Positions 1 to 7,878 of a DNA stretch of 21,294 bases are shown here, one piece after another (position 1 is the stretch's first letter; each line of letters opens with the position of its first letter). The translations under genes were made by a program, and so were the position numbers. This DNA comes from DASQWP01 sp050697555 (GTDB lineage Bacteria > Actinomycetota > Thermoleophilia > Gaiellales > Gaiellaceae), in assembly GCA_050697555.1 (NCBI GenBank), contig JBOHAD010000042.1:1-21294 (forward strand). Direction: 5' to 3'. The notes beneath the pieces were generated by a model. It was not told the origin of the DNA. It did not search any database and saw nothing but the letters and a program-made list of their open reading frames with translations.

Positions 1-1061
1 CCCTCCTCGAGGTTCGCCACCCAGCGACGGAGCGTGAGGGCGTAGTGCTCCCGGAGGCTCTCCACGTGGCGGACCTCGAAGCCCGCCCGCTGGATGGTGG
101 AGACGACGGAGCCGACCTCGTGCAGCTCCCCGTCGGGAAAGACGTACCGGTCGACGAAGCCGCGCCGCCCGAAGCGCGGCCGGTGCCCCGGAGGCCGGCT
201 GATGCCGTGGTTCAGGAGGCGGCCGCCCGGCCGCAGGAGCCCGAACAACCGCCGGAAGTAGACGGCGAGCTGCGAGCGTCCGACGTGCTCGAACATCCCG
301 ATCGAGGCGACTGCGTCGAAGCGCTCGCCGCGGAGGTCGCGGTAGTCGGCGAGGCGCACGTCGACCCGGTCGGCGAGGCCCGCCTCGGCGAGCCACTCGC
401 GAGCGAGCTCGACCTGCGGCCGCGAGAGCGTCACTCCGACGCCGGTGACGCCGTGGTGCTCCGCGGCGTGGAGCAGCAGCGAGCCCCAGCCGCAGCCGAT
501 GTCGAGGAAACGCATCCCCTCCTCGAGCCCGAGCTTCGCGCAGACGAGCTCGTGCTTCGCCGCCTGCGCCTCCTCGAGCGTGGGGAGAGGCTCGTCGAAG
601 AGCGCGCACGAGTAGGTCAGCGAGGGGCCGAGCACGAGCCGGTAGAAGCGGTTGGAGACGTCGTAGTGGTGCGCGATCGCGGCCGCATCGCGCTCGCGGG
701 AATGGCGCCTCCCGCGCAGGTGCGCCTCCTCCGCCGGGGCCGGGAGCGGGCGCAGTCCTTCCCGCCCCACGAGCCGCAGGACCGCAACCCACTGGCGGGG
801 CGAGAGCCGCTCAGCCGCCAGGCGTTCCTGGAGCGCAAGCGCTGCGTAGACGTCTCCCTCGACGTCGAGCTCTCCCGCGACATACGCCCGCACGAAGCCG
901 AGCTCGCCCGGCGCCGTGAGGAGGCGCCGGAGCGCGTCCGGGGAGCGGAAGACGAGCCGCGCGGGCGCGTCCGTCGGACCGAGCACGGAGCCGTCGTGGA
1001 GCTCGATCGCAACGGGCGGATCCGGCCCGAGCATCTCCCCGACGAGCCCCGCCAGCGTCAC
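1..1061 (-). CDS. cfa: Cyclopropane-fatty-acyl-phospholipid synthase, 3' end cut by window
   Basis: SAM-dependent methyltransferase that adds a methylene bridge to double bonds of membrane phospholipid acyl chains. The 353 visible residues include FLDIGCGWG (about 185-193), the SAM-binding loop; TYSCALF (about 149-155), which carries the family's active-site Cys; SIGMFEHVG (about 253-261) with the catalytic Glu; and FVDRYVFPDG (about 302-311), the usual substrate-pocket segment. Family members are about 380-430 residues, so only the C-terminal tail is missing. I chose the GTG start because its GTG overlaps the TGA of the CBS gene (GTGA), which implies translational coupling; an ATG nine codons further in is the alternative. 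It is the last visible gene of a GDH-CBS-CFA run. A branched or methyl-forming paralogue of the same fold cannot be excluded. The family call is firm. Confidence 0.9.
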   Translation of the reverse strand, partial: MTLAGLVGEMLGPDPPVAIELHDGSVLGPTDAPARLVFRSPDALRRLLTAPGELGFVRAYVAGELDVEGDVYAALALQERLAAERLSPRQWVAVLRLVGREGLRPLPAPAEEAHLRGRRHSRERDAAAIAHHYDVSNRFYRLVLGPSLTYSCALFDEPLPTLEEAQAAKHELVCAKLGLEEGMRFLDIGCGWGSLLLHAAEHHGVTGVGVTLSRPQVELAREWLAEAGLADRVDVRLADYRDLRGERFDAVASIGMFEHVGRSQLAVYFRRLFGLLRPGGRLLNHGISRPPGHRPRFGRRGFVDRYVFPDGELHEVGSVVSTIQRAGFEVRHVESLREHYALTLRRWVANLEE

Positions 1062-1438
1062 GCGGGCTCGTCCTCGGCGATCCGGCGCACGAGCGACTCG
1101 CGCGGGAGCACGCCCAGGAGGCGGCCGTCCTCCGTGACCGCGAGCCGTTCGAGCCCGTGCTCCGCCATCAGGTGCAGGGCCTCGTCGAGAGAGGCGTCCG
1201 GACCGACCGTCGTCACGTCCGGGTCGCAGAGGTCGCGCGCCCTGAGAGCTCCCACGTCCCGGCCGGCGGCGACCGCCGCGACGACGGCACCCTTGGTCAC
1301 GCACCCGAGGAGCCGGTCCCCGTCTCCGACGACGAGCACGCTCTCCACACTGGGCCTCGTCAGGAGCTCCGCCGCGTCGCGGGCAGGCGCGTCCTCGCCG
1401 AGGACCCGGGGGTGAAGGAGGGCCTCACGAACCCTCAC
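1058..1438 (-). CDS. Stand-alone tandem CBS-domain protein
   Basis: A 126-residue protein made of two CBS motifs and nothing else. Motif 1 covers about residues 1-60 (with SVESVLVVGDGDRLLG) and motif 2 about 64-122 (with HGLERLAVTEDGRLLGVL). Such pairs form a Bateman module, which typically binds AMP, ATP, SAM or related adenosyl ligands and regulates a partner. The start is the GTG whose last two bases share the TGA of glutamate dehydrogenase (GTGA overlap). Its own TGA overlaps the GTG of the cyclopropane synthase in the same way. A longer reading in this frame exists, but it lies entirely inside the dehydrogenase gene and its composition looks like antisense-free shadow coding, so I rejected it. 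An adenylate or SAM sensor for a neighbouring enzyme is inference from the coupling alone. Confidence 0.85.
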   Translation of the reverse strand: MRVREALLHPRVLGEDAPARDAAELLTRPSVESVLVVGDGDRLLGCVTKGAVVAAVAAGRDVGALRARDLCDPDVTTVGPDASLDEALHLMAEHGLERLAVTEDGRLLGVLPRESLVRRIAEDEPA

Positions 1439-2730
1439 GGGTAGATCCCGCGGGCGGTGAGCGCGCCGGCCACCTCCCGGATCGAGAGCACGAGCGCGGC
1501 GCGCCGGAAGGGCAGCGCCTCGTCCTCGGAGAGCGTCCAGACGCGGTCGACGGCCCCGCGCATGAGGTCGCCCAGCCGCGTACGGATCTCGTCGGAGCCC
1601 CAGAAGAGGCGCTGGATATCCTGCACCCACTCGAAGTAGGAGACGGCGACGCCGCCCGCGTTCGTGAGGATGTCGGGCAGGACTGGGATCTCGCGCTCGG
1701 CCAGGATGGCGTCCGCGTCGAGCGTCGTCGGGCCGTTCGCGCCCTCGGCGACCAGGCGCGCGCTGACCTCACCCGCGTTCGCCCCCGTGACCTGGTTCTC
1801 CGTCGCCGCGAGCACGAGCACGTCGCAGGGAAGCTCGAGCAGCTCGGCGTTCGTGACGACGGCCGCCTCGGCGTAGCTCGAGAGGTCGCCGTGCTCCCGC
1901 CGCCAAGCGTCCACGTGGACGAGGTCGAGCCCGGCGGGCGCGTAGACGCCCCCTCCGATGTCCGAGACGCCGACGACGCGCGCGCCGCGGGCAGCCAGCT
2001 CGTGCGCGGCCACGCCGCCCACCTTGCCGTACCCCTGGACCACGCAGGCGGCGCCGGCGAGACCCCAGCCGAGGCGCCGCACGGCCTCCTCGACGACCAT
2101 GACGACGCCGATCCCGGTCGCCTCCGGCCGCAGCACCGACCCACCGACGGAAAGCGGCTTCCCGGTGACGATCCCGGGCACCGCGTGCCCGACCTGCATC
2201 GAGTACGTGTCCATCATCCACGCCATCGTCTGCTCGTCGGTGGCCATGTCCGGCGCGGGGATGTCCCGCTGAGGGCCGATGATGGGCAGGAGCTCGGACG
2301 TGAAGCGGCGTGTCAGCCGCTCGAGCTCGGCACGGGAGAGGGCGCGCGGATTGCAGCGCACGCCTCCCTTGGCGCCGCCGTAGGGAAGCCGCAGGAGCGC
2401 GCACTTCCACGTCATCCACATGGCGAGCGCGGCGCACTCGCCGAGGGTCACCGCCTCGTCGTAGCGGACGCCTCCCTTCGTCGGCCCGAGCACGCTCGAG
2501 TGCTGGACGCGGTAGCCGGGATAGACGGCGAAAGAGCCGTCGTCGAGCCGGACGGGAACGGAGGCGGAGAGCGAGCGCTCGGGGTAGCGGAGCACCTCGG
2601 CGACGGCGGAGGGGATGTCCGCACGCTCGACGACCTGGTCGAACTGGCCCACCGCCTGGCGATAGAGAGGGTCGTCGAGCTCCGGCGGAAGGTCACCGCG
2701 CTCGGCGGATGCCGACTGCACCTGGACCAC
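1435..2730 (-). CDS. gdhA: Glutamate dehydrogenase (Glu/Leu/Phe/Val dehydrogenase family)
   Basis: Interconverts glutamate with 2-oxoglutarate and ammonia in the cytoplasm, linking the TCA cycle to nitrogen metabolism. At 431 residues it has the hexameric GDH length. GPTKGGVRY (82-90) and PYGGAKGGV (116-124) hold the substrate-binding and catalytic lysines, and DIPAPDM (156-162) the catalytic Asp. The Rossmann turn is VVQGYGKVGG (230-239), and DILTNAGGVAVSYFEW near the C-terminus is typical of the RocG/GudB-like NAD-type enzymes. Coenzyme preference cannot be settled by eye. The start is a GTG; a TAGACT box ends 7 nt upstream, so translation may be leaderless. The 3' end overlaps the CBS gene by four bases. 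Leucine or phenylalanine dehydrogenases are shorter (about 350-370), which argues for GDH. Confidence 0.93.
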   Translation of the reverse strand: MVQVQSASAERGDLPPELDDPLYRQAVGQFDQVVERADIPSAVAEVLRYPERSLSASVPVRLDDGSFAVYPGYRVQHSSVLGPTKGGVRYDEAVTLGECAALAMWMTWKCALLRLPYGGAKGGVRCNPRALSRAELERLTRRFTSELLPIIGPQRDIPAPDMATDEQTMAWMMDTYSMQVGHAVPGIVTGKPLSVGGSVLRPEATGIGVVMVVEEAVRRLGWGLAGAACVVQGYGKVGGVAAHELAARGARVVGVSDIGGGVYAPAGLDLVHVDAWRREHGDLSSYAEAAVVTNAELLELPCDVLVLAATENQVTGANAGEVSARLVAEGANGPTTLDADAILAEREIPVLPDILTNAGGVAVSYFEWVQDIQRLFWGSDEIRTRLGDLMRGAVDRVWTLSEDEALPFRRAALVLSIREVAGALTARGIYP

Positions 2731-2737
2731 AGGTCTC

Positions 2738-2743
2738 AGTCTA
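2738..2743 (-). promoter_or_regulatory. Possible -10 box for a leaderless GDH transcript
   Basis: On the minus strand TAGACT lies 7 nt before the GTG of glutamate dehydrogenase, which would place transcription start at or next to the start codon. No Shine-Dalgarno sequence is visible there. The -35 region (GTCGTC, 17-nt spacer) is poor, so the call rests mainly on the -10 and its spacing. Confidence 0.3.
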
Positions 2744-2794
2744 CGAGCTCATTTCGGGATGACGACTCTGTGCTTCGTTCCGAAAGGAGCTCCT

Positions 2795-3118
2795 TCAAGC
2801 GGCGCGGTCGACCAGGAGAGTGAGCCCTTCGAGCGCCCGCACTCGCACGCGCTCCCCCACGTCGGCGCCCTCTTCGCAGCGCGCCTGCCAGAGCTCGCCC
2901 TGCAGACGCACCTGCCCCCGCGGACGGCAGGCGGCGACAACCTCCGCGGTGGCCCCGATCAGCGTCTCCGGGCCCATCTTCACCCGAGCACGCCGGGAGA
3001 GCCAGATCCAGAAGAAGGTCTCCGCCACCTCGATGACGGCGGCGACTGCGACGACCGGAACTCCCCACGGGGCGGGGAGCACGTAGACGGCAAGCAGAAT
3101 CGCCCCGACGAGCAGCAT
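2795..3118 (-). CDS. Short NfeD-like membrane protein
   Basis: A 107-residue protein. Two hydrophobic segments occupy about residues 1-19 and 20-42, followed by a soluble part of about 60 residues. The segment LIGATAEVV... through GERVRVRALEGLTLLVDR resembles the C-terminal OB-fold of NfeD proteins, where such domains accompany membrane proteases or stomatin/flotillin-type proteins. The protease domain of long NfeD proteins is absent, so this is the short form. It lies 76 nt downstream of the S55-like gene on the same strand, with a strong hairpin in between, and 64 nt upstream of glutamate dehydrogenase. A partnership with the S55-like protein is possible but is only inferred from adjacency. 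Confidence 0.7.
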   Translation of the reverse strand: MLLVGAILLAVYVLPAPWGVPVVAVAAVIEVAETFFWIWLSRRARVKMGPETLIGATAEVVAACRPRGQVRLQGELWQARCEEGADVGERVRVRALEGLTLLVDRAA

Positions 3119-3155
3119 GCGCGGATTGTCGCTGCTGCCGTCTCACGGCGGGCGA

Positions 3156-3181
3156 GGGAGAGGGCCTCTCGACCCTCTCCC
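3156..3181 (-). terminator. GC-rich hairpin after the S55-like gene
   Basis: Perfect 9-bp inverted repeat, GGGAGAGGG and CCCTCTCCC, with an 8-nt loop, starting 13 nt past the stop of the S55-like gene. No T-run follows, so it may act as an imperfect terminator, a processing signal or an mRNA 3'-end stabiliser between this gene and the NfeD-like gene. Confidence 0.4.
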
Positions 3182-3194
3182 ATGTCGCCGCCGG

Positions 3195-5021
3195 TCAGCG
3201 ACGGATAAGGCTGAACCCGATTAAGCGAGAGCCCGTCACGACGGCGTCCAGGAGCTCGGTGTCCTGCGCCCGCAGGCGAGCTCGGTCGCCGAGGCGGAGA
3301 GATCCGATCAGAGCGTCGTTCCGCGGCTGCCTGCGCAGCGTCCTGAGCAGCCGGTCGAACGTGAGCGCGCCGGCCTCCTCCCCGCACTCCTCCCCCTCGA
3401 AGAAGCAGGGGATCTCGGGGAACGTCGAGGCGCCGCCCCCGACTTCGATGAAGCCGCCGTTTCGCGCCGAACGGGGGACCTGCAGCGCCAGATGGACGTT
3501 GGTCGTGCCGGCACGATGGGTTGCGCCGAGGACGGCGCGGAGCAGGATCGTATGGCCCCTTCGCGCGCGGACGACATTCTTCGCCACGAACCTCCGGCCG
3601 TTCCACACGAGCACCTTCTTGAGGCGATAGGTCTCGTATCGCTTCCCGACGTCGAGCCGGGAGACCTCAACGCCCGTGATCTCGATCTCCTCCCCGTCGA
3701 AGCCCTGGAGGAGCTCCGCGTTCAGCGTCGGCTCCCAGACGGAGTCGAACGAGATGTCGAACTGCGACGCGGAGCGGTTCGACCGCGTGAGCTGCCACGT
3801 GGCGCCGCCGTCCCGGGTGCCCGTGATCCGGTACGCGATCTCGGCGGTGCCCGCGCCGATGCGGTCGATGGTCACGTCGACGTTCTGGAGCAGGTGCGAG
3901 AAGGCGAGGAACGGCGTGAACTCAGGCAAGACGCCCTGGCTCTCGCCTCTCCGGGTCCGGCCCCTGTCGCGATCCGTGACGACCGATGTCACTGGGGTCG
4001 TCGAGGGGCCGTTGCCCAGCTCCGCCATGATGCCCGCCAGGCGGTCCTGGACGACCGTGCCCGCGTTCTCGGCCACGTTGGCGAGCTTGTAGGAGCCTAA
4101 GATCGGGTCCTTCACGATCGTGATCGTGTCCGCCGCCCGCGCCGCGAGCGTCGTGTCGCCGGTGAAGTTGAACGGATGCCCGAAGCCCACCGCTTGGCCG
4201 TAGCAGACGAACGTCGTCGTCCCGATCCCGGCCGCCGTGACGTCGCCGAGAGAGAGCGCGGCGGCGAACGAGTCGCCCGGGCCGAGCTCGGCCGGCGGCC
4301 CCGACGACTCCGCCGAGACCGAGGACCCCACGAACGGGACGAAGGGCAGATCCTGGCGGTCGAGCGCCTGTTGCACGCGCCGCAGGCCGCGGTCGTTGAG
4401 CCCGGAGATGGAGAGGGGCGTCTTCAGCCGTACGAGGCTCGAGACCTGCGCCACGGAGATTCCGGCGCTCGCCGCCGCCCGCAGGGCGAGCGCCCGCGGG
4501 AGGCGAACCCTCTTCCGCTCGACGGCGAGCCCGCTGTCGCCGGCGCCGGGATCGATCAGGTCGACCATGTCCTCGCCCGGTGTCAGACCCGCGAGCGTGG
4601 AGCCGCCGCCCGCGAGCCCGAAGGCGACGGCGCCGACGAGCTTCTGCTCCATCGTTCCGGGGTCGGCCACGTACACCGGCGAGCCGGAGGCGCCGAACCA
4701 GAGCCCGCCCGCGGCGTCGATCACCGGGCCTGACAGGTTGACGACGATCATGTCGCGATCCGGCCCGACGGCATCGTGGAGGACTCCCAGCACCTCGACG
4801 TCGAACGCGTCCGGGTCACGTCCGTGGGTGACCGAGAGGCCCGTGCCGGTCATGCCTGTCTCCACTTCGTCGACGGCCATGACGGGCGGGCAGTCGCCGG
4901 GCAGATCCTCGAGCGCCGTCGCAGCTCGCCCGCTCGGGGCAGCGCCGAGGCCGGCGAGCGCGGCCAGCCCGGTGAGCGCGAGCCCCGCCGCAGCCCCCCG
5001 CAGTGTGAGCGTCGTCCTCAT
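3195..5021 (-). CDS. Secreted SpoIVB/S55-peptidase-like protein
   Basis: 608 residues with an N-terminal signal peptide (about 1-34: short basic start, Ala/Leu-rich core, AA cleavage region). Recognisable family blocks are ETGMTGTGLSV (54-63), LSGPVIDAAGG (96-106), FGASGSPVYV (109-118), which resembles the SpoIVB active-site serine motif GMSGSP, and VGFGHPFNFTGDT (278-290), a Gly-His-Pro motif followed by KLANVAENAGTVVQDRLAGI (312-331). The C-terminal 250 residues look beta-rich and I do not recognise them. In SpoIVB this peptidase cleaves a sporulation signalling protein, but no sporulation gene is nearby, so the substrate is unknown. The ATG is preceded by a purine-rich AGGGAGAGAGGGAG Shine-Dalgarno stretch. 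It may be a protease or a structural homologue. Confidence 0.75.
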   Translation of the reverse strand: MRTTLTLRGAAAGLALTGLAALAGLGAAPSGRAATALEDLPGDCPPVMAVDEVETGMTGTGLSVTHGRDPDAFDVEVLGVLHDAVGPDRDMIVVNLSGPVIDAAGGLWFGASGSPVYVADPGTMEQKLVGAVAFGLAGGGSTLAGLTPGEDMVDLIDPGAGDSGLAVERKRVRLPRALALRAAASAGISVAQVSSLVRLKTPLSISGLNDRGLRRVQQALDRQDLPFVPFVGSSVSAESSGPPAELGPGDSFAAALSLGDVTAAGIGTTTFVCYGQAVGFGHPFNFTGDTTLAARAADTITIVKDPILGSYKLANVAENAGTVVQDRLAGIMAELGNGPSTTPVTSVVTDRDRGRTRRGESQGVLPEFTPFLAFSHLLQNVDVTIDRIGAGTAEIAYRITGTRDGGATWQLTRSNRSASQFDISFDSVWEPTLNAELLQGFDGEEIEITGVEVSRLDVGKRYETYRLKKVLVWNGRRFVAKNVVRARRGHTILLRAVLGATHRAGTTNVHLALQVPRSARNGGFIEVGGGASTFPEIPCFFEGEECGEEAGALTFDRLLRTLRRQPRNDALIGSLRLGDRARLRAQDTELLDAVVTGSRLIGFSLIRR

Positions 5022-5041
5022 CTCCCTCTCTCCCTCGCTCG

Positions 5042-5062
5042 GCTCCCGTTCCAGGCGGGAGC
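5042..5062 (-). other. Leader hairpin upstream of the S55-like gene
   Basis: Perfect 7-bp inverted repeat (GCTCCCG / CGGGAGC) with a 7-nt loop, 20 nt upstream of the ATG and just before the Shine-Dalgarno stretch. It could modulate translation or RNA stability. Nothing links it to a known riboswitch. Confidence 0.35.
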
Positions 5063-5130
5063 TTCCCCCTGAGGATGGACCTCTCGGCGCGCAGATCCAA
5101 GAGGGCGCCGCAACAGTTCTGCTCGCCTCG

Positions 5131-5147
5131 CGTAACGGTCCCGTAAC
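5131..5147 (-). promoter_or_regulatory. Tandem GTTACG repeats, possible operator
   Basis: On the minus strand GTTACG occurs twice with starts exactly 11 nt apart, one helical turn, in the 156-nt gap between tRNA-Leu and the S55-like gene. This is typical of an activator or repressor binding site but also short enough to be chance. No convincing -10/-35 pair was found beside it. Confidence 0.25.
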
Positions 5148-5177
5148 AGGCTCCGGGGGTCACACTCGAGGATCAGA

Positions 5178-5260
5178 TGCCGGGGGTGAGATTCGAACTC
5201 ACACGCCCTTGCGGGCAGAGGATTTTAAGTCCCCCGCGTCTACCGTTCCGCCACCCCGGC
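5178..5260 (-). tRNA. tRNA-Leu (anticodon UAA)
   Basis: 83 nt folding as a class II tRNA. The acceptor stem is GCCGGGG/CCCCGGC with discriminator A, the anticodon loop is CUUAAAA with UAA at 5225-5227, and the long variable arm is GCCC-GCAA-GGGC, as expected for leucine. The T arm is GUGAG/CUCAC around UUCGAAU. CCA is not encoded. The gene starts 8 nt after the DUF3105 stop codon, so it may be processed from the helicase-DUF3105 transcript. Confidence 0.96.
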
Positions 5261-5268
5261 GCGGGTCG

Positions 5269-5952
5269 CTACTGGGAGCCCGGTTGTAAGGCGTCGAGGG
5301 GGAACTTCTCGGGGGCGTCCCCCTGCGGGCCCCGGAACTCGTCGACGAAGTCGTCGAAGGCGTCCTCGTCGAAGGTGTCGCACGTCATCAGGTGCGTCCA
5401 CGCCGTGACCGCGATCCTCCCGTCGAGCGCGGGCTCCTGCTCGGCGAGCTCCGGCAGCAGCGGGGCGACGAGCAGGCCGCGCGGGTCATCCTGGTACCAG
5501 TCCACGATCTGGGCCACCGTCGCCTGCGGGACCTCGCTGCCGTACTGGATCACGACGCCGCCGTGCTCCAGGTTGTGGACCAGGCTCTCCTGCCGGACGG
5601 GATCGGTGTAGACGTTCCAGATCGCCGGTCCTCTCGGCTGGGCGTAGTGGGGGCCGCTCGTGGCGGGGATCGAGTTGTACTCGAAGCCCTCCTCGAGCTC
5701 CTGGACGTGCGCGCGGCCCATTGGCGCAAGGTCCTCCACGTCGCACACCTCCGAAGCCTCGACGCCTCCGCCGTCGCCGCCCGCGGCCACCATGGTGACG
5801 CCGACGACCGCCGCCGCGACGAGGATGGCCGCGCCGAGTCCGAGGAACAGAAGTCTCGTCCTGCGGGGATCGCGGGGCGCGTGGTACGGCCGCGGAGCCT
5901 GGACGGTGCGCTTGGGCGGGGCCGGGACGCGGCTCTTCTTCTTCTTGGCCAC
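5269..5952 (-). CDS. DUF3105 membrane-anchored protein
   Basis: 227 residues with a lysine-rich cytoplasmic start (MAKKKKSR), one transmembrane helix (about 33-57), a Gly-rich linker and an extracytoplasmic domain. YNSIPATSGPHY (92-103) and HNLEHGGVVIQY (126-137) are the hallmark blocks of DUF3105, whose biochemical role is not established. The conserved His residues suggest metal or ligand binding, which is inference. Cys70 and Cys191 could form a disulfide outside the membrane. It starts 15 nt after the DinG-type helicase and probably shares its transcript, with tRNA-Leu immediately behind. The ATG is the natural start because it begins the basic N-terminus. The family assignment is confident; the function is unknown. 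Confidence 0.85.
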   Translation of the reverse strand: MAKKKKSRVPAPPKRTVQAPRPYHAPRDPRRTRLLFLGLGAAILVAAAVVGVTMVAAGGDGGGVEASEVCDVEDLAPMGRAHVQELEEGFEYNSIPATSGPHYAQPRGPAIWNVYTDPVRQESLVHNLEHGGVVIQYGSEVPQATVAQIVDWYQDDPRGLLVAPLLPELAEQEPALDGRIAVTAWTHLMTCDTFDEDAFDDFVDEFRGPQGDAPEKFPLDALQPGSQ

Positions 5953-5967
5953 GGACGGAAAAAGGTA

Positions 5968-7842
5968 TCAGGCACTTGCGCTCACCCTCGCACCGAAGAA
6001 CTCCGCGACGGAGCCCGGATCGGCGACGACCGGGCACGGCGGCAGGGCCTCGAGGAATCGGCGGCCGTACGCGCGTGTGCGGAGCCGCGGGTCGAGCACG
6101 GCGACGACGCCGCGGTCGCCGTGACCGCGGATGAGGCGCCCGAACCCCTGCCGGAGCTGGAGCACGGCGGAGGGCAGCGCGTACTCCCCGAACCAGTCGC
6201 CGCCCCCGCGGACGATCCGCTCGCAACGGGCCTCCACGAGCGGATCCCCAGGTGCGGCGAACGGAAGCTTGTCGATGACGAGCAGCGAAAGCGACTCCCC
6301 GCGGACGTCCACGCCCTGCCAGAACGTCGACGTGGCGAAGAGGACGGAGTCGACCTCGTCCCGGAAGCGCTCGAGCAGGCGCTCCCGCGGCGCCTCTCCC
6401 TGGCGCAGGACGGCGTAGGGAAGGCGAGAACTCGCCCGCTCCCAGAGCTCGTCGAGCGCCCGGTAGGAGGACGTGAGGACGAGCGCGCGCCCTTCCGACA
6501 GGCGGCAGAGCGAGACGACCTCGTCGGCGAGGCGCTGGTAATAGCCGGGCGAGCGCGGCTCGGGGAAGGCGCGCGGCACGTACAAGAGCGTCTGCTCGCG
6601 GAAGTCGAAGGGCGAGGCGAGCGCGATCTCACGCGCCTCGTCGAGGCCGAGCCGGCCCCGGAGGAAGCGCGCCTCGAGCGTGGCGGAGACGAGCACGGCC
6701 GTCGTCTCGCGGCCCCAGAGCTTCTCGCGCAGGAGCTCGGAGATGTCGATCGGCGCCCAGGCGAGCGCGCCCTGCTCCGACCAGGCGACTGCGTTCTCCT
6801 CCTCGGGCGCCAGACAGGCGTCGAGGTCGTCGACGGTGGCGAGTGCCCGGTGGGCGAGCGCGTCCTGGTCCTCGCCCGTCCCGCGAAGAGCATCGGCCAG
6901 CTGGGTGAGAGCGGCTCCCAGCTCGGAGGCCGGCTCGAAGGCGGCCTCCGCCTCCTGGCCGGTCAGGCGGCGCCGGCCTCGCCCCGGGTCGAGACCGCCC
7001 AGGAGCTCGTCCGCGCTCCGGTCGATCTCGGCGAGCGCCCGGGCCGGGACCGCGCTCCCGCTCTCGCGGCAGGCTCGCTCGACGTCCCGGAGGAGCTGGC
7101 GCACGCCCGCGAGCGAGACGCGGCCGCCGAACCACGCGGCCGCCGCCTCCTCCAAGCGATGGGCCTCGTCGAAGACGACGGCGTCGTGCTCCGGGAGGAC
7201 CCCGGGCCCGTCGCGGCTCCGGCCGCGTACGGCGAGGTCGGCGAAGTAGAGCGCGTGGTTGGCGATCACGAGCTCGGCCGCGCCCGCGCGCTCGCGCGCA
7301 AGCTCGGAGAAGCAGGAGCCGAGGAAGGCGCACCGGCGCCCGGCGCAGCGGTCGGCGCCGACGGCGAGCTCGCTCCAAAGCGTCGAGCGCGGCTCGAAGG
7401 CGAGCTCGGCGCGGTCGCCCGTCTCGGTCGTCGCGATCCAGTCCTGCAGCCGCTCGTATTCGCCGGCGTCCTCCGCGGTGCGAAACAGCGGGAGTTCGAG
7501 TCCCTGCAGGCTGCGGCGGCAGAGGTAGTTCTGGCGTCCCTTGAGGACGGCGCAGCGCACCGTGCGACCGAGGGCGGCGGCCGCCGCGGGGATGTCCTTC
7601 GTCAGGAGCTGCTCCTGGAGCGCCTTCGTCGCCGTGGCGACGACGACGCGCTTCCCGGACGTGAGCGCCGGAATCAGGTAGGCGAGGCTCTTCCCGGTGC
7701 CCGTGCCCGCCTCGGCGAGCAGGTGCTCGCCCCGCTGGAACGCGTCCGCGACCTCCTGGGCCAGCGCAGCCTGCTCGGCCCGGGGCTCGAAGCCGGGGAG
7801 CGCAGCGGAGAGCCGCCCGCCTGGGGCGAAGTACGTGTGCAT
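5968..7842 (-). CDS. dinG: ATP-dependent DNA helicase, DinG/XPD family
   Basis: 624-residue superfamily 2, 5'-3'-type helicase that acts on damaged or structured DNA. From the chosen ATG: Walker A EAGTGTGKS (about 44-52), four Cys at about 108, 166, 171 and 177 (NYLC ... DRCAGRRC ... SCF), matching the [4Fe-4S] domain of DinG/XPD, and the DEAH box at about 225-228. Near the C-terminus are the motif V/VI blocks WQGVDVRGE and LRQGFGRLIR. The ATG at 7842 is preferred over upstream GTG codons because those lie in or beyond the LexA box; an -10 box and that operator sit 31-53 nt upstream. No exonuclease domain is fused, unlike Firmicutes DinG. DUF3105 and tRNA-Leu follow. SOS control is supported by the operator. 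XPD-like cousins (YoaA) are the alternative name. Confidence 0.92.
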   Translation of the reverse strand: MHTYFAPGGRLSAALPGFEPRAEQAALAQEVADAFQRGEHLLAEAGTGTGKSLAYLIPALTSGKRVVVATATKALQEQLLTKDIPAAAAALGRTVRCAVLKGRQNYLCRRSLQGLELPLFRTAEDAGEYERLQDWIATTETGDRAELAFEPRSTLWSELAVGADRCAGRRCAFLGSCFSELARERAGAAELVIANHALYFADLAVRGRSRDGPGVLPEHDAVVFDEAHRLEEAAAAWFGGRVSLAGVRQLLRDVERACRESGSAVPARALAEIDRSADELLGGLDPGRGRRRLTGQEAEAAFEPASELGAALTQLADALRGTGEDQDALAHRALATVDDLDACLAPEEENAVAWSEQGALAWAPIDISELLREKLWGRETTAVLVSATLEARFLRGRLGLDEAREIALASPFDFREQTLLYVPRAFPEPRSPGYYQRLADEVVSLCRLSEGRALVLTSSYRALDELWERASSRLPYAVLRQGEAPRERLLERFRDEVDSVLFATSTFWQGVDVRGESLSLLVIDKLPFAAPGDPLVEARCERIVRGGGDWFGEYALPSAVLQLRQGFGRLIRGHGDRGVVAVLDPRLRTRAYGRRFLEALPPCPVVADPGSVAEFFGARVSASA

Positions 7843-7872
7843 GGGCGTCTGAGGGTACGACTCCCGCCGGTC

Positions 7873-7878
7873 AGCATA
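7873..7878 (-). promoter_or_regulatory. -10 box of the helicase promoter
   Basis: TATGCT on the minus strand shares its first base with the end of the LexA box, so LexA bound there would cover the promoter core. It gives a predicted 5' leader of about 25 nt to the ATG at 7842. No good -35 hexamer is visible. Confidence 0.5.

Noticed and set aside
45..1415. A 456-codon plus-strand open frame
   Set aside because: It is antisense to the cyclopropane synthase and CBS genes, which have full family motifs.
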